A stretch of DNA of 64,000 nt from CAYXZP01 sp964469485 (GCA_964469485.1 CAYXZP010000001.1:1-64000); one strand, 5' to 3'; counted from the first letter of the stretch, positions 1 to 8,732 are shown. Notes: generated from the sequence alone by a model not told the origin. Translations and numbers: made by a program.

Positions 1-860
1 GCGGGGCTCCCGTGATAGCCAGGCTGGCAAGGGACCTGGGCGCGCTCACCGTGGGCGTGGTCACCAACCCGTGCTCGTTCGAAGGCAAGAAACGCTGCCG
101 TGTCGCCGACGAGGGAATTCGCGAGTTGCGAGCCTCGGTGGACACGCTGATCGTGATCCCGAACCAACGGCTGATCGAGGTCTCGGGCCGGACCACGACC
201 GCGATGCAGGCGTTCGAGGCGGCCGACGATGTGCTGCTTCAGGCTGTGCGCGGGATCTCGCAGATCATCACCGAGCCGGGACTCATCAACGTCGATTTCG
301 CCGACGTTCGCACGATCATGTCGGAGATGGGCATGGCGATGATGGGCGCGGGCACCGGGAAGGGCGACAGCAAGGCGGTGGATGCGGCCACGGCCGCGAT
401 CTCGAGTCCCTTGCTCGAGGATGTTTCTATCGGCGGTGCGCGTGGCGTGCTGGTCAACATCACCGCGTCCGAGGATTTCGGGATACAGGAGATGAACGAC
501 GCCATCGCGCTTATCCAGGACGAGGCCCACGCCGACGCCAACATCATCTTCGGCCTCGTGCACGACGACGGTCTCAAGGACGAGGTCCGGATAACGGTGA
601 TCGCGACCGGCTTCGGCGACCGCGTGACCGGACACGATCCTCGCGCCCAGCGGGTCGACGGCGAGGCCGGGTATCCCGCCGGTGGTTCGCGGCTGATCCA
701 CGACGGGCCTGAGGACGGCGGCTACGGGCCCACCTACGTGGACGACCCGGCCCAGGGGGGCCTGGACTTCGACGATGTGCCGGTCGAAAGCGGCCCCTCG
801 ATCAACATTCCGGCCTACGTCCGGCGCTGGCGCGAACGTACGGCACAGCGACGCTCCTGA
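1..860 (+). CDS. ftsZ: Cell division protein FtsZ, C-terminal part (5' end outside window)
   Basis: FtsZ is the tubulin-like GTPase that forms the cytokinetic ring. The frame is already open at base 3 (residues GAPVIA precede the first GTG at 12), so the N-terminal nucleotide-binding half with its GTGTG loop lies to the left. What remains shows the core segment VVTNPCSFEGKKRC, the following long helix, the C-terminal domain with NADANIIFGLVHDD-like strands, a short acidic linker, and an end peptide INIPAYVRRW. That end resembles the conserved FtsZ tail that binds FtsA or ZipA. The last residues, RERTAQRRS, form a basic tail. Family identity is clear; only completeness is limited by the window edge. 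Confidence 0.95.
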   Translation, partial: GAPVIARLARDLGALTVGVVTNPCSFEGKKRCRVADEGIRELRASVDTLIVIPNQRLIEVSGRTTTAMQAFEAADDVLLQAVRGISQIITEPGLINVDFADVRTIMSEMGMAMMGAGTGKGDSKAVDAATAAISSPLLEDVSIGGARGVLVNITASEDFGIQEMNDAIALIQDEAHADANIIFGLVHDDGLKDEVRITVIATGFGDRVTGHDPRAQRVDGEAGYPAGGSRLIHDGPEDGGYGPTYVDDPAQGGLDFDDVPVESGPSINIPAYVRRWRERTAQRRS

Positions 861-911
861 AGGCACCGGCCGCTTGCCGGCGCTTACGCTTGGACGCGCA
901 GCGCGACTATA

Positions 912-2636
912 GTGTCGCGCTTGCGCGCCATGGGTCAGTCTGAAGAGCAGCTTCTTTTCCGTCCCAACACGGAAGGTCCGGTATCGGTGTGCCTGGCCTA
1001 TCCCAACAGCTACGGGGTCGCCATGGGCAACCTCGGCTACCAGACGGTTTACCGGATCCTCGCCACCAGCCCGGGGGTTGTTTGCGAGCGGCTCTGCTTG
1101 GCTGGCGCCGGCACCGAGCCCCGGACCATCGAAAGCGGCCGCGCGGCGGGCGATTTTGACATCATCGCGTTCTCGGTCTCCTTCGAAAGCGACTACCCCA
1201 ACATCGTCCGTCTGCTGAGGGCCTCCGGTGTGCCCGTACGGGCTCGCGACCGCAGCCGGGACGGCGGTAGGGATTGGCCGCTGCTGATCGCCGGCGGCCC
1301 GGCCGTGTTTCTGAACCCCGAACCCATCGCGGCCTTCTTCGATCTTTTCCTCATCGGCGAGGCCGAGGAGATGTTGCCGGAGGCTTTTGCAGGCACAGGG
1401 ACCTGGCCGGGCAAGAGCCGGCGGGACATTCTCGACGAGATGTCGGCGGTAACCGGGGCTTACCGTCCCGACTTCTACGAGGTCGATTACGATGCGGCCG
1501 GCGAACTCGTTTCCTTCGAGCCTCACGACGGCGCGCCGGCCAAGGTCTCGCGCCGTTACGTAAAGGACTTGGACCGCGCACCGGCCACGACCGCGGTGGT
1601 TGCGCCCGAGGCCGTCTTCGGCGACCAGTTTCTCGTCGAGGCCAGTCGTGGCTGCGAGTGGGGCTGCCGCTTCTGCGCCGCAGGTTTCATGTACCGTCCC
1701 GTAAGGCACCGCAGCGCCCGTGGCGTGGCCCGCGATGCGCTTGCGGGACTGAACACGGCGGCGACCGTCGGACTGGTGGGAGCCGAGATGGCCAGCCACC
1801 CCGGACTTGCCGGCACCTGCGAGATGGTCGCCGACGCCGGTGGGCGGGTATCACCGTCCTCTCTCAAGGCCGACGTCATAAGCGCGCGCTTGGCCGCCGC
1901 ATTGGCCCGCGGTGGCACCCGTTCGGTCACGGTCGCGCCCGAGGCCGGCTCGGAACGTATGCGCAGGGTGATCAACAAGAACCTCAACGACGACGAGATC
2001 ATGCGAGCGACCGATCTTCTCGTGGGCGACGGCGTTGATTCCTTAAAGTTGTACTTCATGTGCGGTCTTCCCACCGAGACCGGCGCCGATCTTGACGGCA
2101 TAGTCGATCTCGTCGGGCGAATACGGGGCCGCGTGATAGCGGGCGGACGGCGCCGCGGCCGTGTGGGACGCATAAAGGTGTCGATCAACCCGTTTGTTCC
2201 CAAGCCCTGGACCCCGTTCCAGTGGGATCCCATGGTGGAGGTGGGCGACCTGCAGGGGCGTATGGCCGGGCTGCGTCGCGCGCTCGGGCGCATCGCCAAC
2301 GTTACAGTAGATAGCGAATCGCCGCGCGAGGCTTACCTGCAGACCCTGCTATCGCGTGGCGACCGCCGTGTCGCCTCCGTGGTCGAAGCCCTGGCGGGCA
2401 CGACACGCTGGTGGCAGGAACTGGCCGCCATGCGCCGCGGCAGCCACCCGGCGGTGCGGCTCGACCCGGACCGTTACGTGACCGGTTCCTACCAACAGGC
2501 GAGCCTGCTGCCCTGGGACTTTATCGACCATCATATCGACCGCGACTATCTCTGGCTCGAGCGCCGGCGGGCCTGGGCCGAACGCGAGACCGAACCCTGC
2601 GATGTGGCGACCTGTCACAGCTGCGGAGCCTGCTGA
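912..2636 (+). CDS. B12-binding-type radical SAM protein, TIGR03960-like
   Basis: The protein has 574 residues. An N-terminal Rossmann-like region (NSYGVAMGNLGYQTVYRIL, then LLIAGGPAVFLNPEP and LIGEAEE) resembles the B12-binding-like domain of this family. A radical SAM core follows with the cluster motif CEWGCRFC. The end carries a Cys cluster, CDVATCHSCGAC, typical of the TIGR03960 group. Members are often fused or linked to a DUF2344 domain and RNase G, and neither is present here. The reaction is unknown. GTG at 912 gives this length, but ATG at 930 is equally possible; a TATAGT at 908-913 would favour 930 if it is a -10 box. It overlaps acpS by TGATG, so the two are probably co-translated. 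Confidence 0.82.
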   Translation: MSRLRAMGQSEEQLLFRPNTEGPVSVCLAYPNSYGVAMGNLGYQTVYRILATSPGVVCERLCLAGAGTEPRTIESGRAAGDFDIIAFSVSFESDYPNIVRLLRASGVPVRARDRSRDGGRDWPLLIAGGPAVFLNPEPIAAFFDLFLIGEAEEMLPEAFAGTGTWPGKSRRDILDEMSAVTGAYRPDFYEVDYDAAGELVSFEPHDGAPAKVSRRYVKDLDRAPATTAVVAPEAVFGDQFLVEASRGCEWGCRFCAAGFMYRPVRHRSARGVARDALAGLNTAATVGLVGAEMASHPGLAGTCEMVADAGGRVSPSSLKADVISARLAAALARGGTRSVTVAPEAGSERMRRVINKNLNDDEIMRATDLLVGDGVDSLKLYFMCGLPTETGADLDGIVDLVGRIRGRVIAGGRRRGRVGRIKVSINPFVPKPWTPFQWDPMVEVGDLQGRMAGLRRALGRIANVTVDSESPREAYLQTLLSRGDRRVASVVEALAGTTRWWQELAAMRRGSHPAVRLDPDRYVTGSYQQASLLPWDFIDHHIDRDYLWLERRRAWAERETEPCDVATCHSCGAC

Positions 2637-3040
2637 TGGCCATCGTCGGCATAGGAAGCGACATCGTCGAGATCGCGCGCGTTGCCGAGGCGGTCGATGC
2701 CGGAGAGCGCGGCCGTCGTTTCGTCGAACGTGTCTTTACCGAGCAGGAGCGGAGCTTCTGCGAATCTCGCGCCGCCCACCGGGAACGATCCTATGCCGCC
2801 CGTTTCGCAGCCAAGGAAGCGGTAATGAAGGCGCTCGGCGCTTCCGGGCCCTGGGGTTTTCCTTGGCGCGAGATCGAGGTGGTGGGCGGCGGGCGCACGG
2901 CTCCCGCCGTCCGGCTTCACGGGCGGGCGCGCCAACGTGCCGAGCGGCTCGGAGCCAATCGCTTGCACCTGTCGCTGTCACACGGCCGTGACCTCGCCCT
3001 TGCCTCGGTCGTCTGCGAGGACGGGCAGGCTGGAGCCTGA
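2636..3040 (+). CDS. acpS: Holo-[acyl-carrier-protein] synthase AcpS
   Basis: AcpS transfers 4'-phosphopantetheine from CoA to the serine of acyl carrier protein, activating fatty acid synthesis in the cytoplasm. The protein has 134 residues, normal for the family. The start carries the metal-binding motif GIGSDIVEIARV, where the Asp ligates Mg2+. The second signature, RFAAKEAVMKALG, supplies the Glu and Lys, and LSLSHGRDLALASVV closes the fold. The ATG overlaps the stop of the radical SAM gene, implying coupling. Unlike many genomes it does not sit beside pdxJ or the NAD(P)HX epimerase gene. Confidence 0.95.
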   Translation: MAIVGIGSDIVEIARVAEAVDAGERGRRFVERVFTEQERSFCESRAAHRERSYAARFAAKEAVMKALGASGPWGFPWREIEVVGGGRTAPAVRLHGRARQRAERLGANRLHLSLSHGRDLALASVVCEDGQAGA

Positions 3041-3045
3041 GTCGA

Positions 3046-4290
3046 TTGGACAGGCCACCGAGGGTCTCCTGCGACAGCGTTGCATCGGTCGATCCCGTTG
3101 CCGGGACCACGGTCTTCGCCAAGAACAGCGACCGGCCGGCCCGTGAATGCCAGCCTCTGGCCTTCCACGAAGCGCGCGACCACCGGCCCGGCTCGCGCCT
3201 GGCCTGCCAGTACATCGAGATCGAACAGGCCGGCCACAGCCACGCCCTGACCGGTAGCCGTCCGTGGTGGCTGTGGGGGCTTGAACAGGGGGTCAACGAG
3301 TGCGGCGTGGCGATCGGCAACCACACCGTGTTCGCGCGCGAGCCGGCGGCCGACACCGGCCTTACCGGTATGGACCTGGTCCGTCTCGGCCTGGAACGCG
3401 GTGCCAGCGCCGCCCAGGCCGTCGAAGTGATAACCGGTCTCATCGAACGCCACGGGCAGGGTGGCTCGGGCCATGTCGATGTCGTGTGGCCATACAACAA
3501 TTCCTTCATCGTCGCCGACAGCACCGAGGTCTACCTCCTGGAGGCCGTCGGGCGGTACTGGGCGTTCAAAGGGAGCCGCGACCGCCTCAGCACGAGCAAC
3601 CGCCTGGTCATCAATACCGACTGGGACGCGCTGTCAGCCGGCTGCCGGGACCACGCAGGGGATAAGGGGTGGCATGCCGGGGCCCCCTTCGATTTCGCCG
3701 CCGCCTACGCCGACCCGGATGCGGTTCCGGAGGTGATCTCGAGCGGCCGCTACCGCACCACACAGACGGCGCTCGGCCGGCAAGGGGCGCTGTCGGTCGC
3801 AGCCGCGATGAGACTCATGCGCGACCATTACGATGGCGGACCCGACTACCTTCGGCGCGAAGATCCGGCCGTGGAGATCTATTACAGCCTGTGCATGCAC
3901 GCCGACCCGGTCGGCACGACCACCGCTTCCATGATCACGGAACTCGGTGCACAGCGGCCATTGTTGGTATGGGTCGCGCTGGGCAATCCCTGCGCGAGCG
4001 TCTACACGCCCGTGGTCGTCGGCGTCAGACCGCCGGAGGAACTTCTCACCGGCGGCCGCGAGCCCGGGCCAAGCTCGGCCTGGTGGCGGTTCCGTACCTT
4101 GGTCGAAGCCCTCGAGGCCGATCCGGTCCGCCTGGCCCCGCTGCTACGCGAACACTGGCGGGCGGTCGAGGAGAAGCTGGCCCGGCTGGCCGCGGCCGTG
4201 GACAGGGACAGCGCCCGGGCCTTCATGGAAGAGGCCTGGCGCTTGGTGTCGGGTAAGCTCGGTGAGGCCCTGCGCCTGGCTAGGGCCTGA
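3046..4290 (+). CDS. C69/secernin-type dipeptidase or amidohydrolase
   Basis: The protein has 414 residues and resembles peptidase family C69 (PepD/secernin), an Ntn-hydrolase group that uses a near-N-terminal Cys as nucleophile. The likely catalytic Cys is in VSCDSVAS at about residue 9, followed by the family pattern FAKNSDRP. Later come QGVNECGVAIGNHTVF and HVDVVWPYNNSFIVAD, which match the fold. Translation seems to begin at TTG 3046, five bases after the acpS stop; the short peptide before the Cys would be removed during maturation. No signal peptide is visible, so it is probably cytoplasmic. The substrate cannot be predicted. Confidence 0.78.
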   Translation: MDRPPRVSCDSVASVDPVAGTTVFAKNSDRPARECQPLAFHEARDHRPGSRLACQYIEIEQAGHSHALTGSRPWWLWGLEQGVNECGVAIGNHTVFAREPAADTGLTGMDLVRLGLERGASAAQAVEVITGLIERHGQGGSGHVDVVWPYNNSFIVADSTEVYLLEAVGRYWAFKGSRDRLSTSNRLVINTDWDALSAGCRDHAGDKGWHAGAPFDFAAAYADPDAVPEVISSGRYRTTQTALGRQGALSVAAAMRLMRDHYDGGPDYLRREDPAVEIYYSLCMHADPVGTTTASMITELGAQRPLLVWVALGNPCASVYTPVVVGVRPPEELLTGGREPGPSSAWWRFRTLVEALEADPVRLAPLLREHWRAVEEKLARLAAAVDRDSARAFMEEAWRLVSGKLGEALRLARA

Positions 4291-4307
4291 AGCGACGGCC
4301 CTGGCGA

Positions 4308-4763
4308 TTACTGGCCGGTGAGCGCGGCCTCGGCATCGGTACCGAGAACCATCAGATAATCTCGTATCGCAAGCACGATCTTGTACTGCTGGTGGGCATC
4401 GGGGTCGGAGTAGATCGGGTTCCAGTCGTCGTCCTCGTTGAAGTTGAAGAAGTTCGGCATCTTTGTGCCGGGCTGAAGCGTCTGCGGGTCTATCATCCAG
4501 CGCACTATCCATTCGGGGCGAAGTCTGTCCTTGGCCAAGATGAGGTTGGGGGCGATGATGTCGTCCGTGAGCGGTTGTCCCGGCTCCGTGGCGTGGCAAA
4601 GCGCGCATTGGTAGGCGTCGAACATCTGCTTCCCGAGCTTGGCACTGGCCCGGAACTCCGGGTTGTCGAGGCGGAAGTAGCGCATCGAGTCCGCTGCCGC
4701 GGGTTCGGCCAAGAGACCGCCCGCCACACCGAGGGCCACTACGAGGAACAACGCTTGTTTCAC
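4308..4763 (-). CDS. Secreted monohaem c-type cytochrome
   Basis: About 151 residues if GTG 4763 is the start. This start was chosen because it places KQALFLVVALGVAGGLLAEP directly at the N-terminus as a Sec signal peptide; an upstream ATG at 4829 would add a non-signal-like stretch. The mature part has one haem c motif, CALCH, a downstream segment GTKMPNFF whose Met could be the sixth haem ligand, and a C-terminal helix. The form is typical of small class I periplasmic cytochromes or cytochrome subunits. Its partner is not in the neighbourhood. It is convergent with the C69 gene and divergent from the small gene at 4901. Confidence 0.8.
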   Translation of the reverse strand: MKQALFLVVALGVAGGLLAEPAAADSMRYFRLDNPEFRASAKLGKQMFDAYQCALCHATEPGQPLTDDIIAPNLILAKDRLRPEWIVRWMIDPQTLQPGTKMPNFFNFNEDDDWNPIYSDPDAHQQYKIVLAIRDYLMVLGTDAEAALTGQ

Positions 4764-4900
4764 TATCGGGTACGCGCCTGCCGGGAGGCCGTGACCAGCA
4801 GGGGTACCAAGTCCGCGGCACGCGGGCAAGTGTGGCCGTGGGTGCTGGGTTGCCGCGCTGCATGTGGCTTCCTATACTCGCGCTTCTGCCGCCGGCAAGC

Positions 4901-5227
4901 ATGAACAGCGAGGACCTCGAGAAGAAGCTCTACGGGCTGGTATCCGAACTGGGCCAGCTGCTGGCCAGCGAGCGCTTGGCCGAAGCCGTGACCGAACTCA
5001 TTGCCGGCGCTTCCAAGACCAAGGCCAGCCTCGACCGCAATATCGACGGCCTGCTGAGCCTGGCCAATATACCGACGCGTTCGGACTATCGCCGTATCGA
5101 GACCAAGGTCGACAGCTTGCAGGCCAGCGTGCTGAGCCTGTCGCGCAAGGTCGACCGCCTCGCCGGCGCCAAGAAGGCCAAGAAGGCCAAGAAAAAACCT
5201 AGTGGCTCGCGCTCACGCAAAGCCTAG
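4901..5227 (+). CDS. Small helical protein with Lys-rich tail, phasin-like
   Basis: 108 residues from ATG 4901. A longer frame to 4832 exists but adds unrelated residues. The first 60 residues are amphipathic helix, followed by NIPTRSDYRRIETKVDSL and a heptad-like coiled coil (LQASVLSLSRKVDRL). The end is a basic KKAKKAKKAKKKP tail. The 'N(I/L)PTRSD...' plus coiled-coil pattern resembles phasins and PhaE-like PHA-granule proteins, and the Lys/Ala tail recalls the DNA-binding tail of PhaF. This is a resemblance rather than a proven match, and no PHA synthase is in the window. Its stop shares a CTAG with the convergent ArsA-like gene. Confidence 0.6.
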   Translation: MNSEDLEKKLYGLVSELGQLLASERLAEAVTELIAGASKTKASLDRNIDGLLSLANIPTRSDYRRIETKVDSLQASVLSLSRKVDRLAGAKKAKKAKKKPSGSRSRKA

Positions 5228-6363
5228 GCGGCAGGCCGCTCGGGTCTGCGGCCGAGCCCCGACCACAGTAGCTCGAGCTCCGGCGGTCCGCTGACATCGC
5301 CCGCCAGTTCGTGCACCAAGCCGTAAGCCGGTCTCGGCTCCATTGATCCAGCCAGCTCGGACAGCTCGCCCAGCACAGCACTTTCGCTCGCGCGCAGGCC
5401 CAGCATTTCGGCTTCCATTAGCGCGAGCGCCTCGGTGGTTCCGGCTGGAGCCTCGCTGAGCGCGGCGGCGAGCCCCGGGCGGCGCCCGCCGTCTCCTGGC
5501 GTGACTCGGTTTACGATCAGTGCGGCGACCCTGAGGCCGGCACCGGCGAGTTCCCCGGCCAACTCGCCGGCCATGGCGGTTCCCCTGCGGTCGGGCCGGG
5601 CCACCACCACGAAAGAGCTGTCGGGGCGCCGTAGCATGCGCTCGACCTCGCCGGCGCCCTGTTCGAGCGCCTCGAGCACGCGGTCGAAACCGTCGATGAA
5701 CTCAGCCACCTGGCGGCGCAGGGCCATGCCGCTCACCCGCTCTATGACGGTCAGTAGCGCCCACAGCGTCATGCGGGCCAATCGCGAACCGGCCTTGGCA
5801 ATAACAAGGGCGGGCTCGGTCAGTATCCTGGTGGCGCCGCTGTCGAGCAGGGCCGTAAGACGGGCCGGCGCCGACAAGAGGTCGGACAGGTGCGCGGCCG
5901 GCGGAGTATCGATTATGAGAAGGTCCCAGTCCTCATCCTTGTCGAGTTCGTTTATACGCTGCATGGCCACGTAGGCCTCCGAACCTCCCACGGCGCCCGC
6001 GATGGCCTTGTAGATGGGATTGTCGAGCAGGGTGGGGGCCGAGCCCGGCACTAGGGCGGTCACCATACGGTCGAGCGTGGCCTTGGTGTCGAGCTTCATG
6101 GCCACCAAGAGACCGCCGTCGGCTGCGCCTTCGCCCAGCGGGATCTCGCGGGCGAGTCCGCCGAGCTTGTCGAGCCCGAGGGTATCGGCCAGGCGCGGCG
6201 CGGGGTCTACGGTGATAACGGCCACCCGGCGCCCCGCGCGTGCGGCGGCCAGGGCGCTTGCCGCGGCCAGCGAGGTCTTGCCCACACCGCCCTCGCCGGC
6301 GAAGACCAAGAGCGAGTTGTCCTCGAGGACCTTTTCCAGCGGGTGGCCGCTGAGGCCGCTCAT
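5224..6363 (-). CDS. ArsA/Get3-like ATPase, subunit with E for the signature lysine
   Basis: 379 residues, of the anion-transporting ATPase (ArsA/Get3) type in the MinD/SIMIBI class. The P-loop is AGEGGVGKTS at residues 22-31. The P-loop lysine K29 is present, but the signature lysine two residues into the usual GKGGVGKT is Glu (E24). Switch I is TVDPAPRLADTLGLD, switch II is LLIIDTPPAAHLSDLL, and the base-recognition region is AALIVNRVTP. No paired Cys for arsenite binding are apparent, so a Get3-like or unknown role is more likely than arsenic export. It is the second gene of a two-gene unit: its ATG overlaps the stop of the upstream homologue by 4 bases. Confidence 0.85.
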   Translation of the reverse strand: MSGLSGHPLEKVLEDNSLLVFAGEGGVGKTSLAAASALAAARAGRRVAVITVDPAPRLADTLGLDKLGGLAREIPLGEGAADGGLLVAMKLDTKATLDRMVTALVPGSAPTLLDNPIYKAIAGAVGGSEAYVAMQRINELDKDEDWDLLIIDTPPAAHLSDLLSAPARLTALLDSGATRILTEPALVIAKAGSRLARMTLWALLTVIERVSGMALRRQVAEFIDGFDRVLEALEQGAGEVERMLRRPDSSFVVVARPDRRGTAMAGELAGELAGAGLRVAALIVNRVTPGDGGRRPGLAAALSEAPAGTTEALALMEAEMLGLRASESAVLGELSELAGSMEPRPAYGLVHELAGDVSGPPELELLWSGLGRRPERPAA

Positions 6364-7115
6364 GGTCTCTCCTCCAGAAAGCGCCGGCCGAGGTCGACCG
6401 AGAGCCCTTCGCCCGAGAAGCTGAAGGGTGTCGAAAAAGGAACAGGGTGAAGCTCCGCGACCGCCGCCAGCTGGCGGCGACGCCTGGCCAGGTGGAGCAG
6501 TGCGTCGGTGGACAGCTCGGTACGCTCGAGCCAGGCGGTCTGTTCCCGGTCGAGGCGTTCCGGATAGACGCCGTTCAGCAGTAGCCGCGGTGCTATGCCT
6601 TCGCCGGTCAGCGCGCGGCAGGTCTGGCGCGCTTCGTTCACGGACATTTCTTCTGGGCTGGTGACCACGACGACCGACATGCGTGTCTCGTCGGTCACGA
6701 AACGGGCCAGCTCGTGGGCCAAACGGCGCGCCGGCCCGACCAGAGCCAATCGCGAAAGACGTGCCGGTGCGAGCAACATTGCCAGGGCCTGTCCGGAGGC
6801 CTGACCGTCGATGACCAAGCGGTTCCGCTCCGACCGCTGACGGAGAGCGTCCAGGCGGGCGATGTCGGCCAAGCCCGGGAGTGCCGCTGCCAGGGCCTGA
6901 AAACTGCGGCTGTTGCGCAAACGGCGGCTTACGGGGCGCACGCGCACGAGACGGTCGAGGAGGGCCGCTACCGTTTCGCGCTCGTCGAAGGAGCCGTTGA
7001 TATCCAGCAGGCGTGCCGGTGCGGCGGCCTCGGCGAGCAGGGCGGCGATGGTCGTCCTGCCGACCCCGCCCTTGCCCGTCACAAACAGTACCCGCGCCCC
7101 GCTCACCGTGGCCAA
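6360..7115 (-). CDS. ArsA/Get3-like ATPase homologue with R for the P-loop lysine
   Basis: 251 residues from TTG 7115; GTG 7106 is an alternative. The P-loop reads TGKGGVGRTT at residues 13-22: the signature lysine K15 is kept but the phosphate-binding P-loop lysine is Arg (R20). Switch regions are degenerate: LLDINGSFDERE replaces DPAH, and LVIDGQASGQALAML replaces the DTAPTGH box. This is complementary to the downstream partner, which keeps the P-loop Lys and has lost the signature Lys. Mycobacteria also have adjacent paired ArsA/Get3 homologues reported to act as a complex. It probably has weak or no ATPase activity alone. It is divergent from glpK. Confidence 0.83.
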   Translation of the reverse strand: MATVSGARVLFVTGKGGVGRTTIAALLAEAAAPARLLDINGSFDERETVAALLDRLVRVRPVSRRLRNSRSFQALAAALPGLADIARLDALRQRSERNRLVIDGQASGQALAMLLAPARLSRLALVGPARRLAHELARFVTDETRMSVVVVTSPEEMSVNEARQTCRALTGEGIAPRLLLNGVYPERLDREQTAWLERTELSTDALLHLARRRRQLAAVAELHPVPFSTPFSFSGEGLSVDLGRRFLEERP

Positions 7116-7187
7116 GACTTAGACGTGGCAGAGGCCACCGGCAAGGCCCGTTGCAATGGGTCAGGGCGGCGCTAAAACTCCGCGCCG

Positions 7188-8681
7188 ATGAAGCGTTACG
7201 TTCTGGCCATAGACCAGGGAACCACGGGTTCGACCGTGATGATATTCGATCGCAGCGGCTCGGTGGTATCACGCGCCTATTCCGAGTTCCGCCAGCACTA
7301 CCCGAGGCCCGCCTGGGTCGAGCACGACGCCGAAGAGATCTGGAGCACCACGCACGGGCTGATCGACAAAGCCTGTCGCAGCGCAAAGGTGGCCAAGGAC
7401 GAGCTGGCCGCCATCGGGATCACCAACCAGCGCGAGACCACTGTCATATGGGATCGCAGTAGCGGACGGCCCATCTCAAAGGCCATCGTGTGGCAGGACC
7501 GCCGTACCTCGGCGCGTTGCGATAGGCTCAAGGCGGACGGGTTGGAATCGGCGGTACGCCGCAAGACCGGCCTGATGATCGACCCTTACTTCTCGGCCAG
7601 CAAGATCGAGTGGTTGCTGGCCAACACCCGGGGTGCGGCAGCGAGGGCGGCGCGCGGCGAACTGGCCTTCGGCACCATCGATAGCTGGCTGATCTGGAAG
7701 CTCACGGGCGGTTCCTGCCATGTGACCGACTACACCAACGCCTCGCGCACCATGCTGTTCGACATCCACAAGAAGCGCTGGGACCCGGCTCTGTGCGACA
7801 TTTTCTCGGTACCCGCCGAGATCCTGCCGGAGGTTCGGCCCTCCTCCGGCGTGTTCGGAGAGACGGCCCCCGGGCTTGTCGGCCGCAGTCCGCTCCCGAT
7901 AAGCGGCGTGGCCGGCGACCAGCAGGCCGCGCTTTTCGGCCAGGCCTGCTTCAGGCCCGGCATGGTCAAGAACACCTACGGAACCGGCTGTTTCATACTC
8001 ATGTTCACGGGAAAGACGCCCGTGCGCTCCAACAACCGGCTGGTCACCACAATGGCCTGCGATGCCGCCGGGCGTCCGGCCTATGCGCTCGAAGGCTCTA
8101 TCTTCATTGCCGGTGCCGCGGTTCAGTGGCTGCGCGACGGGCTCGGCCTGATAGCCCGCGCGGCCGACAGCGAAACCGCCGCCCGCCGGGTCGACTCCAC
8201 GCTGGGGACATACCTGGTGCCGGCCTTCGCCGGCCTCGGCGCCCCATACTGGGACGCGGAGGCTCGCGGAGCGGTGGTGGGCCTAACCCGCGGGGTGACG
8301 GCCGACCACATTACGCGGGCCACACTCGAGTCCTTGGCCTACCAGACCCGCGACGTCGTCGAGGCCATGATGGCCGACTGCGGCCGGCGCATACGGCTGC
8401 TCAGGGTCGACGGCGGCGCCACCACCAACGACTTCCTCATGCAGTTCCAGGCCGACATCCTCGGAGTCACGGTCGACCGGCCCGAGGTGGTCGAGACAAC
8501 AGCGGCCGGGGCCGCCTTCCTGGCGGGCCTCGGCGTGGGCTTTTGGAAGAATGCCGCCGACGTCGAGAAGGCCCGTCGCAGGGACAGGGTGTTCAAACCC
8601 GGCATGCGGCCCGGGCAACGGCGCGAGCTTTACCAGGGGTGGCTCGAAGCGGTGTCGCGCGTGAGCAGCAGTCAGGGTTGA
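7188..8681 (+). CDS. glpK: Glycerol kinase GlpK
   Basis: GlpK phosphorylates glycerol to sn-glycerol-3-phosphate with ATP. The protein has 497 residues, full length for this FGGY kinase. The N-terminal phosphate-1 motif is AIDQGTTGSTVMIFD. Glycerol-contact motifs include NQRETTVIWD and GTIDSWLIWKLTGG, and the second domain has GDQQAALFGQACF and YGTGCF. The adenosine motif is LRVDGGATTNDFLMQFQAD. glpD, the next enzyme, lies 20 kb away at 28.9 kb. No glpF facilitator is present. The gene stands alone on the plus strand between the ArsA-like pair and rpmE. Confidence 0.96.
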   Translation: MKRYVLAIDQGTTGSTVMIFDRSGSVVSRAYSEFRQHYPRPAWVEHDAEEIWSTTHGLIDKACRSAKVAKDELAAIGITNQRETTVIWDRSSGRPISKAIVWQDRRTSARCDRLKADGLESAVRRKTGLMIDPYFSASKIEWLLANTRGAAARAARGELAFGTIDSWLIWKLTGGSCHVTDYTNASRTMLFDIHKKRWDPALCDIFSVPAEILPEVRPSSGVFGETAPGLVGRSPLPISGVAGDQQAALFGQACFRPGMVKNTYGTGCFILMFTGKTPVRSNNRLVTTMACDAAGRPAYALEGSIFIAGAAVQWLRDGLGLIARAADSETAARRVDSTLGTYLVPAFAGLGAPYWDAEARGAVVGLTRGVTADHITRATLESLAYQTRDVVEAMMADCGRRIRLLRVDGGATTNDFLMQFQADILGVTVDRPEVVETTAAGAAFLAGLGVGFWKNAADVEKARRRDRVFKPGMRPGQRRELYQGWLEAVSRVSSSQG

Positions 8682-8706
8682 AGCGACCGGGACGGCTTGG
8701 TATAGC
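8678..8706 (+). promoter_or_regulatory. Candidate sigma70-type promoter for rpmE
   Basis: TTGAAG (8678-8683) and TATAGC (8701-8706) are separated by exactly 17 bases. The first overlaps the glpK stop codon. Transcription would begin around 8713 and give a leader of about 20 bases before the rpmE ATG at 8733, which has GGGAG at 8718-8722. Each hexamer matches consensus at four of six positions, so this is a plausible but unproven promoter. Confidence 0.5.
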
Positions 8707-8732
8707 TCGGGGATTCCGGGAGACCGGAGACC

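Noticed and set aside
5224..6363. Arsenical pump ATPase (arsenic resistance) for the ArsA-like genes
   Set aside because: No arsenite-binding Cys pattern, no arsB, arsC or arsR nearby, and the P-loops diverge from working ArsA.
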